A DNA stretch of 41,130 nt from a bacterium ADurb.Bin236 (lineage in GTDB: Bacteria > UBP15 > UBA6099). Positions 33,418 through 40,593 of the stretch are shown in pieces. Location: the NCBI GenBank assembly GCA_002069885.1, contig MWCD01000034.1:1-41130 (forward strand), given 5' to 3'. The stretch's first letter is position 1. Each line of letters opens with the position of its first letter. The position numbers and the translations under genes are program-made. The notes under the pieces are model-generated. The model saw only the letters and a list, made by a program, of their open reading frames with translations, was not told the DNA's origin and searched no databases.

Positions 33418-33463
33418 ATGATATCATAACCCGCTCTGGACGTCCGGGAAACATTTTTTCCCG
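33418..33463. promoter_or_regulatory. Two palindromes between the divergent SUMF1 and rpoD promoters
   Basis: A perfect 10-bp palindrome ATGATATCAT (33418-33427) and a 7-bp inverted repeat CGGGAAA (33445-33451)/TTTCCCG (33457-33463) lie just upstream of the rpoD -35. They could be operators for one or both divergent units. No named regulator consensus was matched. Confidence 0.35.
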
Positions 33464-33468
33464 AAATG

Positions 33469-33496
33469 CGGACACTTTTTTTAAGAACATTATAAT
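33469..33496 (+). promoter_or_regulatory. Promoter of the primary sigma factor gene
   Basis: CGGACA (33469-33474, 4 of 6) and a perfect TATAAT (33491-33496) are 16 bases apart. The -10 continues as TATAATAGCGGCGAC, a 15-base string that recurs at the promoter at 36098. Confidence 0.65.
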
Positions 33497-33533
33497 AGCG
33501 GCGACGGACGCGGCGCGCGTCCGGTGGAGAACG

Positions 33534-34643
33534 ATGGAAAGAACCACTAAAGTTGTAGGAAAAGAACTCGAAAGACTTCTCAAAGAGTCCGAGTTGAAAG
33601 GCTCGGTCCTTTATGACGATATCATAGACGTCCTTTGCCTCGATGAGGAACTTGAGGAAAAAGACATCGAAGAGGTCATGGAGCGCTTCAACGCTCGAGG
33701 CGTCACCATAGTCGATGAGCACGGCGACCCGATTGTGCAGGGCGAGGATTTCGATAGTCGGGACATATTTGAAGACGAGGCTCGTCCGGCAAGCGAAGGC
33801 GACGCTCCCATAGATGACTCTATACAGCTTTACATGAAAGACGTCGGGCGCGTCCCGCTTCTGACGCACGAAGAAGAAATCGAGCTTGCAAAACGCATTG
33901 AAGTCGGCGACGAAGAAGCTCAGGCAAAACTAATCGAAGCCAACCTCCGCTTGGTCGTTTCCATCGCTAAAAAATACGTCGGCCACGTCGATATGTCCTT
34001 CCTCGACTTGATTCAGGAAGGAAACCTCGGACTCATGCGCGCGGTCGAAAAGTTCGACTACCGCAAAGGAACCCGCTTCAGCACTTACGCCACATGGTGG
34101 ATCCGCCAGAGCATCATCCGGGGCATCGCAGACCAAGGCGCCACAATCCGCAAACCCATCCACATGGCGGACGCCATTCGTCGCCTTATCAAGACTTCCC
34201 GCCAACTCAGCCAAGAGCTTGGACGCGAAGCCACCGGCGCGGAACTCTCCGAAAAAGTTTCCATGTCCGAGAGCAAAATCCGCGAGATGATAAAAATCTC
34301 CAAAGTTCCCATCTCCCTAGACACCTCCGTCGGGGACGACGACGACAGCCACCTGATAGACTTCATAGAAGACAAGCGCAACCCGCGCACCGAGGAAACC
34401 GCCTCATACACCGCGCTCCGCGAGGAAATCAAGGACATGCTCAGCAACATCGGGTTCCGCGAGCGCCGCGTGCTGGAGCTTCGCTTCGGCCTTATCGACG
34501 GACACCCCCGCACCCTTGAAGTCGTCGGCAACGAGTTCGGCGTCACCCGCGAGCGTATCCGCCAGATCGAGGCCAAAGCCCTGCGCAAACTCAAACAGTT
34601 CTGCCACGCCAAAAACCTCGAACGCTTCCTCGAAGAAGAATAA
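33534..34643 (+). CDS. rpoD: Primary RNA polymerase sigma factor (sigma-70/RpoD type)
   Basis: Start is ATG 33534 with GGTGGAGA at 33523-33530; the frame is open further upstream through the promoter and is not coding there. The 369-residue protein has a short region 1.1 (about 1-80), region 1.2 from [18 protein letters not shown], region 2 with [35 protein letters not shown] and [17 protein letters not shown], region 3 with IRKPIHM onward, and region 4 with [12 protein letters not shown] and [19 protein letters not shown]. These full group 1/2 motifs, plus region 1.1, favour the housekeeping factor. The large non-conserved insert of enterobacterial RpoD is absent, as in many other phyla. It is the likely user of the many TATAAT promoters seen here. 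Confidence 0.93.
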   Translation: MERTTKVVGKELERLLKESELKGSVLYDDIIDVLCLDEELEEKDIEEVMERFNARGVTIVDEHGDPIVQGEDFDSRDIFEDEARPASEGDAPIDDSIQLYMKDVGRVPLLTHEEEIELAKRIEVGDEEAQAKLIEANLRLVVSIAKKYVGHVDMSFLDLIQEGNLGLMRAVEKFDYRKGTRFSTYATWWIRQSIIRGIADQGATIRKPIHMADAIRRLIKTSRQLSQELGREATGAELSEKVSMSESKIREMIKISKVPISLDTSVGDDDDSHLIDFIEDKRNPRTEETASYTALREEIKDMLSNIGFRERRVLELRFGLIDGHPRTLEVVGNEFGVTRERIRQIEAKALRKLKQFCHAKNLERFLEEE

Positions 34644-34956
34644 CTCCGTCCGGTTTTCGCTGTTTTTAGCAGCATTTGGGAACAGACGATAATAGTTATC
34701 AATTTTGTCTTGCAGGGAATTCAATCCCGGCGTCTGTGTAGAGCGAGAAAGCCGATTCACGCAGCCAATTGCGAAAAGAGAGGCCTTGCACGCGCGTCTC
34801 TGCGATGCCTTTGCCCGTTTTTTGCCAATATTCAAAAGTTTGGGAAATGGGGTTTGGGGAAACAACCCTTTTCAAAGGGTTTTTCCCCAATCGCCGAGGG
34901 CGAAACCCTCATTCACTATTTTCCGGTTTTATTCCGACATTAAGGGCCAGCGGGCG
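34644..34956. repeat. Non-coding gap with a long hairpin, possible dispersed repeat
   Basis: No gene was found between the convergent sigma factor and lipocalin-like genes. At 34854-34890 a nearly perfect hairpin has outer arms TTGGGGAAA and TTTCCCCAA, one bulged C, inner arms AACCCTTT and AAAGGGTT, and a tiny loop. A second hairpin GAGGG/CCCTC follows at 34896-34910. The first could end transcription from either side, but no T-run follows outside the stem. The preceding 150 bases are structured (AGAGA with TCTCT around 34780-34802) and look unlike coding DNA, consistent with a dispersed repeat or remnant. Only a whole-genome self-search could show this. Confidence 0.4.
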
Positions 34957-35988
34957 TCAGGAGATATCCTGAATGACGTTTTTCACTTTTGGGTCGGCGG
35001 CGCGGCCCGCGAACTCCACATGCGCGGCGTTCCCACTCTCTATCGTGTCCATTTCAGACCATCCGTCGAAGATGTGTTTGCGTTTATAGAAAGTGAGCCG
35101 CGCGCGGGCGACTTCGGTGTTGTGGCAGTAGCTAGGTTCCCCGTCCGGGTCGGAGTAGTCCGCCCTTATCATATCTGCGTCCCCGCAGGTTATCTCGCCT
35201 TTCACCATCCGCGTCGCGTCCTTCGCAGAGAACGTCCAACGCCCGGTCTCGAATTCGCCTTTGCATCCGAGAATCGCCGTCGCCAGTTCGGTAAACCGGT
35301 ACTCTTCGCCCGCGTGTTTGAAATACAGCACGGAGATGGGAGGCAGGGAGACGCCCGCCTTTTTCAGATGCACGGTCAGCCCCTCGAACACGCTGTCCGG
35401 ATGGCCGTCGAACGCGTTGCAGTGTCCCCACGCCCAGCGCCGCGCGTGCTTTCGGCCCCAAAGATGCGTCTGGCATCCGGGGTCGCCTTTGAACTCGAAC
35501 CGCCTGCCGTTTACTGTGATTGTCCCGTTGAATTTTGCCGCCACCGCCGGGCTTAGCACCGTCGTGTCCGCGATATCTTTTTTGTAGAACATTTCAGGAA
35601 GATGAAGGTGCGGTTTGGCTCCGACGGAGTATTCGAGGTCCCAAGCCGCCTCGCGCCCGCCCCCTGAGAGCCTGCCTTTCAGCCTTCCGTTCTCAAGATA
35701 TGAATCGCCGATTGACAACCTGAACGGCGCGTCCCGCTTCTCCATCTCCGCGGTCGCGAACTTCTTTTTTATCCCGAAGCTCTTTCCGGGGTCCGAGGGG
35801 TCGAAGCAGGAGAACCACATCTGAAAATAAGCGTCCCGCCCGTCAAGAGGCGCGTTCATCGTGTGCCGTATCCAGAACCCGCATCCGCTCTCAAGATGGT
35901 TGAACGTCAGGTAATAAACCTCGTAGTGGCCTTTGCCGCCGTCCCACCTCATCCTGTTGGCCCTGTCCATTTCGGTTCCCTGCGACAT
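34957..35988 (-). CDS. Lipocalin-like protein of the AttH/CrtC type
   Basis: Start ATG 35988 is preferred to an upstream frame start at 36042 because GGAGGAG lies five to six bases before it; length 343. No signal peptide is visible. The sequence is beta-rich with motifs seen in AttH/hydroxyneurosporene-synthase-like lipocalins: KGHYEVYYLTFNHLESGCGFWIR (spread over about 18-40), AYFQMWFSCFD, and GDPGCQTHLWGRKHARRWAWGHCNAF, plus DGWSEMDTIESGN near the end. Related proteins hydrate carotenoids or bind lipophilic molecules. The family assignment is by pattern only. An extended -10 promoter lies just upstream, diverging from the lyxose isomerase gene. Confidence 0.6.
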   Translation of the reverse strand: MSQGTEMDRANRMRWDGGKGHYEVYYLTFNHLESGCGFWIRHTMNAPLDGRDAYFQMWFSCFDPSDPGKSFGIKKKFATAEMEKRDAPFRLSIGDSYLENGRLKGRLSGGGREAAWDLEYSVGAKPHLHLPEMFYKKDIADTTVLSPAVAAKFNGTITVNGRRFEFKGDPGCQTHLWGRKHARRWAWGHCNAFDGHPDSVFEGLTVHLKKAGVSLPPISVLYFKHAGEEYRFTELATAILGCKGEFETGRWTFSAKDATRMVKGEITCGDADMIRADYSDPDGEPSYCHNTEVARARLTFYKRKHIFDGWSEMDTIESGNAAHVEFAGRAADPKVKNVIQDIS

Positions 35989-36046
35989 GACGGCTCCTCC
36001 CGAAAGAAATTTGCGGCCACCGGCGCTCCGGTTCCGCGTCATGCCT

Positions 36047-36055
36047 ATTATAACA
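36047..36055 (-). promoter_or_regulatory. Extended -10 promoter of the lipocalin-like gene
   Basis: On the minus strand TGTTATAAT ends at 36047, a perfect TATAAT with TGn in front. The predicted start is about 50 bases before ATG 35988. Confidence 0.55.
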
Positions 36056-36094
36056 TGCCGAACCGCCGCGCGCGCGCCCGCCTCCGCGGCAGTG

Positions 36095-36112
36095 TGATAT
36101 AATAGCGGCGAC
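36095..36112 (+). promoter_or_regulatory. Extended -10 promoter of the lyxose isomerase/kinase pair
   Basis: TGATATAAT (36095-36103) is followed by AGCGGCGAC, so TATAATAGCGGCGAC (36098-36112) is identical to the rpoD promoter string at 33491-33505. A -35 is not obvious in the GC-rich upstream DNA. Confidence 0.6.
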
Positions 36113-36149
36113 TTGCGGCGTTTATACTAGCGCCCGCGCGGAGACGCAC

Positions 36150-36827
36150 ATGAAAAGATCTCATATCAACAGGATTATCGCCGAATCGGAGAAGTTTCTG
36201 GAAGAGAAGATGTTCGCGCTGCCCCCGTTTTTCCGGTGGACGCCCGCTGATTGGGCGAGGGCGGGACGCGAGGCGGACGAGATTCGCGCCGCCCAACTCG
36301 GATGGGACGTTACGGACTTCGCGCGGGGAGATTTCGACGCGTTCGGGCTAGTCCTGTTCACCTTGCGGAACGGCAACGCATCTGACCCCGGCGGCAAACC
36401 GTACGCGGAGAAAATACTCATCCTCCAAGAGGGCCAGATGACCCCCATGCACTTCCACCGCTCGAAGATGGAGGACATCATCAACAGGAGCGGGGGCGCT
36501 CTTATGATGGAAGTCCGCAACTGCGCGCTGGACGGAACCCCGGCGGACACTGATGTGACGGTCAGCCTCGACGGCGTCAGACGGACCGTGCCCGCCGGAA
36601 CCGCCCTCCGCATTGTCCCCGGCGAAAGCGTCACCATCCATCGCGGCCTCTATCACAGGTTCTATTGTGAAAAAGGCGCGGGCAAGATCCTTATCGGAGA
36701 GGTTTCATCGGTGAACGACGACCACGCGGATAACGTGTTTGCCGAGCCGATAGGGCGGTTTCCGGCGATAGAGGAAGACGAGCCGCCTCTGCGTCTGCTG
36801 GCGACGGAATACCCGGAAGTAAAATAG
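36150..36827 (+). CDS. D-lyxose isomerase family protein
   Basis: A 225-residue cupin that fits the D-lyxose ketol-isomerase family (EC 5.3.1.15). The metal site is visible as MHFHRSKMEDIINRSGG with His101, His103 and Glu108, and a later His169 in IHRGLYHRF. ILQEGQMTPMH before it and VPGESVTIHRGLYHRF after it are characteristic. The enzyme interconverts D-lyxose with D-xylulose and D-mannose with D-fructose. A PfkB-type kinase follows after 36 bases, suggesting isomerisation followed by phosphorylation of the ketose. Confidence 0.88.
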   Translation: MKRSHINRIIAESEKFLEEKMFALPPFFRWTPADWARAGREADEIRAAQLGWDVTDFARGDFDAFGLVLFTLRNGNASDPGGKPYAEKILILQEGQMTPMHFHRSKMEDIINRSGGALMMEVRNCALDGTPADTDVTVSLDGVRRTVPAGTALRIVPGESVTIHRGLYHRFYCEKGAGKILIGEVSSVNDDHADNVFAEPIGRFPAIEEDEPPLRLLATEYPEVK

Positions 36828-36863
36828 CAGGGGAGGGCGGGCGCTGACGCGCCTTGCGCCAAT

Positions 36864-37772
36864 ATGAGAAAACGGTTGGCGGGAATAGGTCTGGCGACAG
36901 TTGATATGATAGGAGAGGTTGACTCGATTCCACGCGAAGACGAAATGGTCTATATGTTGTCCCATGAGAAACAGGCGGGAGGCGTGGTGTCCAACGCTCT
37001 GGCAGCCGCCTCCCGGCTAGGTCTGGGCTCCTCTTGGATAGGCAAAGTCGGCGACGACGAGCGCGGCGCTTTCATCATAGAAGAGATGCGGCGCGACGGC
37101 GTGGACGTGTCGCTCGCCTCAGTCGAGCCGGGGGCCTCCACGCCTTTCAGCTTCATACTTGTCGACCGCAAGACACGAGGCAGAAGCATTGTCTTTAATC
37201 CCGGATGTTCCTACTCTTTCGGCGAGGAAATCCCTTCTGAGACAATCTCACGGTTCGACGCGCTGCACCTAGACGGTTTTTTCCCCGACGCCGCGCTGTC
37301 CGCCGCGCGCCACGCTCGCGCTATAGGCGTAGAAGTCTTCCTCGATGCCGGTTTCATATTTCCGGCGCTCGAATCCTTGCTTGAACTGACTGACGTTTTT
37401 ATCCCGACCCTTGCCATAGCGTCAGAACTGACAGGCGAAGAGGACGCCGAGCGGGCTTTGGAAAAGCTTTCGGCAAGAGGGTTCAGGATGGCGGCGGTGA
37501 CGATGGGCGCGCGGGGCAGCGCGGGGATATGCGACGGCGAGATTGTTTTCGCCCCGGCCTTCGAAGTCGAGACAGTGGACACCACGGCGGCGGGCGACAC
37601 TTTTCACGGCGCGTTCATATACGCGCGCCTCATGGGTTGGCCTCTAGAAAAGATTCTTCTTTTCGCAAACGCCGCCGCCGCCGTCAAATGCTCTCGCCCC
37701 GGCGCTCGCAAAGGCATCCCCAGATTGGACGAAGTCGTCGCTTTTTTGAAATACAGAAATATCGAATTATGA
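36864..37772 (+). CDS. PfkB-family carbohydrate kinase
   Basis: A 302-residue canonical ribokinase-like kinase. QAGGVVSNALAAASRLG (about 35-51) is the sugar-side PfkB signature and DTTAAGDTFHGAF carries catalytic Asp245 with the anion hole. Length is standard. A Shine-Dalgarno site is not evident before ATG 36864. Its substrate may be the ketose made by the preceding isomerase (D-xylulose or D-fructose), which is inferred. The last 98 bases of the gene (37676-37773) have a diverged second copy at 39846-39944, on the far side of the GH98-like gene. Confidence 0.9.
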   Translation: MRKRLAGIGLATVDMIGEVDSIPREDEMVYMLSHEKQAGGVVSNALAAASRLGLGSSWIGKVGDDERGAFIIEEMRRDGVDVSLASVEPGASTPFSFILVDRKTRGRSIVFNPGCSYSFGEEIPSETISRFDALHLDGFFPDAALSAARHARAIGVEVFLDAGFIFPALESLLELTDVFIPTLAIASELTGEEDAERALEKLSARGFRMAAVTMGARGSAGICDGEIVFAPAFEVETVDTTAAGDTFHGAFIYARLMGWPLEKILLFANAAAAVKCSRPGARKGIPRLDEVVAFLKYRNIEL

Positions 37773-37773
37773 A

Positions 37774-38010
37774 ACTAGAGCGTTAAATAAACATTAGAAA
37801 CAGTTTTTCCATATGTCCTTTGAATATGATTTCCGCCGGTGAAATGACGCCGCTTCGCTAGCGCCATCAGAGCGCGTTAGGAAAACCTAGTCGAATTTAT
37901 GCGCTATGTAGAATGTCGGATAAAATGTAGAACGAGAGCCGATCGCGCTAAAACAGCTTGCGAATATACGCTTATTCCGCGCGCGCAATGAGGCCTTGAA
38001 GGGAGTTGAA
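37774..38010 (+). promoter_or_regulatory. AT-richer gap upstream of the GH98-like gene
   Basis: No gene is seen in these 237 bases. Base composition drops relative to the pfkB side. An 8-base direct repeat ATGTAGAA occurs at 37906-37913 and 37925-37932, 19 bases apart, around GATAAAAT, which may be a weak -10; the repeats could be a regulator site. GGGAG at 38001-38005 is the ribosome site of the next gene. Confidence 0.3.
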
Positions 38011-39837
38011 ATGAAAGTCATTTTGGATCGATTCGATAAGAGGGGGCTTAGATGTTTCAGGGTTTTCGCTTGGGCGTTCGGGGTGGCAATGTTATTGGCG
38101 CGAATGAGCGCTCCAGCTTCAGCTCAGAATGCGACATCTACGTTGAGGCGCCTTATAAATAATGAAAACCCGCTCTTCGTGTACAGCAGCGTGTACCATG
38201 GCGCTGACCAGTCCCAGTTAGAGAATTTCTGGGCGGCGCTTCCTGACGATGTGAAACCTTATTTCGGTGTTCACATCAATCCGAAAAAAACTGATTCTAA
38301 AGATAACCGAGAATGGATTGAATCTATCCTTGAGACTGCGCGGAGGATTGGCGCGCCAGCGATTATTGAGACTGAGGGGTTTAACAGCCAAAACGACACG
38401 CCCATGGAATACTGGGAGGAGCTTTTTGACAAATATCCTAATCTTATAGGGCTTAATATCTCGGAAATCAGCGCCACAGGCGGCCTCTCCGGCGCAAATC
38501 TGAATGATGAATTTATGAGAAAAATAGCGCGATATATAGAAGTGGCCGCTTCGCGGGGAGGATATTTCATCTGGCAGGACATGAGCTGGGACGCGCCTTT
38601 TCCAAAGTCACCGCACGTGTTCGTCAAGGCCGGGACGGAGCCGGTTCTTTTCAACGCGATTAAGGATAGAGGCGCGCATGTGATTCTCACCCACAAACAC
38701 AACGGAAACGGGAGGCGTTTCACGTCGGACGCCGCGGCCATGGGTTTTTGGGCGTCAGGCATCACGGCTGCGTGGGGAACTCACAGCGAGGGCTGGCTTT
38801 GGTGGGAAGGCGGATTCGAGAAGCTGTACGAGCCTTCAAAGGCTCCGCACCGCAGCGCCACGCCGTGGAAATCCGTTTTTTCATATCCTGACGCGCTCTA
38901 CGGCATAGAGTGGATGATCGCCGCTTCCGGCGGAGCTTCTCTATTTTCTCTGGAAGCGTATTTCCAAGGCTATTCCTCTTGCGACGGCAAAAAGCTAACG
39001 CCAGCCTTCGAAAACGTGATTCTACCGCTCATTCGGCAAATAATAAAACACAGGTTTATCCCTGACCGCGACTCAGCGCTCGCAAAAATCAAGACAGCTT
39101 ACCGTCCGTCGCAAGCCGCCCCACGCGCTCTTCGCGAGGACCATCTTTTCAAAAGCCTTTATGGACCCGAATATAGCTCGCATTACGAATGGCTGCCCTC
39201 AACTGGACGTTACTATTTTATTCCCATTATTCCTATGCTTGCGGAAGCCTCCACTGACGCCTTGTTTCAGAACGTTATTGACGACGGGATCTATAAAGAC
39301 AATCTTGTATCTCCCGTCGGAAAAAAGAAATACTTTGACGCGCTCTATCCTGCCGAGGGCGAGGGCGACGCTTGGTTTGTGAATGTTGGCGGAAACTGGC
39401 TTGTAGCAAATCCGAATGAAAATCTCGACATCCCGGTCTCTTTCGACCTGCCATTATCAATAAACGCGGGCGCGCGCGTTTCAGGAGTCTTGTCTCCGCA
39501 TACTTTTGCCATCATTCACGAAGGGCCGGGCAGGGTATTTCTACACCTCAGCAACTATAGGGTAGACAGTTCTGTCGATGTGTGGAACAACGATTATCTG
39601 AATCAGAAACAACCGTGCGATTATGTGGCGGACAAATATATCTCAAATCCCACGGACAACGTCGCTCGCAGGACAATGATCGCTTTATCCGGCTTTACCG
39701 GAGGAATACCTGACGCGATTGTAAACATCGGACAATACGGCGAATACAAGATAGAACATGGCGAAGGCGCGCTACACATTAAGCTCGATCACAACGGAAC
39801 GATGGATGTTGAAATCGTATTGGGTTCGAAACGATGA
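38011..39837 (+). CDS. Secreted glycoside hydrolase, GH98-like
   Basis: The start is ATG 38011, five bases after GGGAG, rather than a TTG at 37996. The 608-residue product has a signal peptide (cut near ASA, about 38). The region from about 50 to 310 resembles the GH98 catalytic domain: FVYSSVYHGADQ, ENFWAALPDDVKPYFGVHI, WEELFDKYPNLIGLNISEIS, YFIWQDMSWD and HSEGWLWWEGGFEKL. A beta-rich C-terminal part (about 430-608) ends in a jellyroll-like strand set. Characterised GH98 enzymes are endo-beta-galactosidases acting on blood-group or xylan-type glycans; this substrate is unknown. GC content is visibly lower than in neighbours (three 60-base lines counted by eye gave 23, 24 and 31 G+C), and the gene lies between duplicated pfkB ends, so it was probably acquired by transfer. 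Confidence 0.78.
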   Translation: MKVILDRFDKRGLRCFRVFAWAFGVAMLLARMSAPASAQNATSTLRRLINNENPLFVYSSVYHGADQSQLENFWAALPDDVKPYFGVHINPKKTDSKDNREWIESILETARRIGAPAIIETEGFNSQNDTPMEYWEELFDKYPNLIGLNISEISATGGLSGANLNDEFMRKIARYIEVAASRGGYFIWQDMSWDAPFPKSPHVFVKAGTEPVLFNAIKDRGAHVILTHKHNGNGRRFTSDAAAMGFWASGITAAWGTHSEGWLWWEGGFEKLYEPSKAPHRSATPWKSVFSYPDALYGIEWMIAASGGASLFSLEAYFQGYSSCDGKKLTPAFENVILPLIRQIIKHRFIPDRDSALAKIKTAYRPSQAAPRALREDHLFKSLYGPEYSSHYEWLPSTGRYYFIPIIPMLAEASTDALFQNVIDDGIYKDNLVSPVGKKKYFDALYPAEGEGDAWFVNVGGNWLVANPNENLDIPVSFDLPLSINAGARVSGVLSPHTFAIIHEGPGRVFLHLSNYRVDSSVDVWNNDYLNQKQPCDYVADKYISNPTDNVARRTMIALSGFTGGIPDAIVNIGQYGEYKIEHGEGALHIKLDHNGTMDVEIVLGSKR

Positions 39838-39845
39838 CTGTTTGT

Positions 39846-39944
39846 CGCCGCCGTCAAACGCTCTATTCCCGGCGCGCGCAAAGACAACTCCCGATTAGGC
39901 GAAGTCGCCTCATTTCCTAGAAATCGGAAGCATCGAATAGTGAA
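39846..39944 (+). pseudogene. Diverged second copy of the pfkB 3' end
   Basis: Eight bases after the GH98-like stop codon the sequence repeats the end of the pfkB gene. Positions 39846-39915 match 37676-37745 at 56 of 70 bases without gaps (hand count), and the remaining part aligns with one single-base shift up to the stop region. In the same frame it reads AAVKRSIPGARK against AAVKCSRPGARK in the intact gene, and stays open to a TGA near 39955. No other part of a kinase precedes it. It is a gene remnant or a duplication boundary. Confidence 0.85.
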
Positions 39945-40057
39945 TCGTGTATGATGAAATAAATGGAACCATCCACAAAAAAAAACTAACAAAACAATGT
40001 CAGCTAGAGAGATGATTTGCATGGCGCTCGAGCGAATAAGCGGAAAAGGCAAAAGTG
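39945..40057. other. Gap downstream of the pfkB remnant
   Basis: These 113 bases are AT-rich for this window, with a run of nine A residues near 39980 and a palindrome CGCTCGAGCG near 40026. No gene or clear terminator was found. Confidence 0.3.
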
Positions 40058-40591
40058 TTACCGTTCGAAGCCTTCGACGTTTAGGATGAGGTCTACTTCT
40101 CCGCGGCCCATCTGGACTTCCTGAGCGATCTGGGTGGATGAAAATCCTTTTCTGTGAAGCTGGATGATGCGGGAGCGTTTGTCGACGCCGCCGGATTGTG
40201 AGTCGTCTCTGGAAGCGGGGCCGCGCCGCGCCGCGCCGCGTCTGCCGGAGGCGTCGAGGTCCGCCGCGTCATCCCTTGAACGGGTCGCGGCGGGAAGCTC
40301 TCTTGCCGCTCCGCCCATTGTGGCTATCCGGGAGTCCGCCTGCCTGATGAGTTCTTTTAGCACATCTATCTTTCTGTCTATTCTGTCCAGCAATTGTTCT
40401 GCGATTTCGCGCACCTCGACATCTGTGGCGGCGGGTTCGTTGGAGGAGAAGAATTCATTGATGGGCTTTTCGCGGCCTCGAAGTTGTTTGGGGCGCGGCT
40501 CGGCGGCGGGGGCGTTGTCGATCCATTTTTTTACAAGAACGGAAGCCAGTATCACATTGAAAGCGATGAGGACAACGAGGATTGCGGCCAT
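40058..40591 (-). CDS. Membrane-anchored coiled-coil protein with a C-terminal HTH-like motif
   Basis: A 177-residue protein. An N-terminal transmembrane helix (about 2-20, AAILVVLIAFNVILASVLV) anchors it, followed by a charged region with a predicted coiled coil (about 58-90, VREIAEQLLDRIDRKIDVLKEL), a disordered Arg/Ala/Asp-rich linker (95-140) and a C-terminal segment IIQLHRKGFSSTQIAQEVQM then GRGEVDLILN (about 143-172), which resembles a helix-turn-helix as found at the end of DUF6115-like proteins often encoded near flagellar genes. The function is unknown. It starts a few bases after the stop of the partial upstream gene, so the two are probably coexpressed. Confidence 0.72.
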   Translation of the reverse strand: MAAILVVLIAFNVILASVLVKKWIDNAPAAEPRPKQLRGREKPINEFFSSNEPAATDVEVREIAEQLLDRIDRKIDVLKELIRQADSRIATMGGAARELPAATRSRDDAADLDASGRRGAARRGPASRDDSQSGGVDKRSRIIQLHRKGFSSTQIAQEVQMGRGEVDLILNVEGFER

Positions 40592-40593
40592 AT

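Noticed and set aside
34712-34735. tRNA T-arm-like string near GGGAATTCAATCCC
   Set aside because: The arm does not pair as a five-base T stem and no acceptor or anticodon arms are present around it; no tRNA gene was found in the window.
34705-35556. Plus-strand open frame of 283 codons after rpoD
   Set aside because: Most of it is antisense to the lipocalin-like gene, which has the better start and ribosome site; the rest covers the hairpin region.
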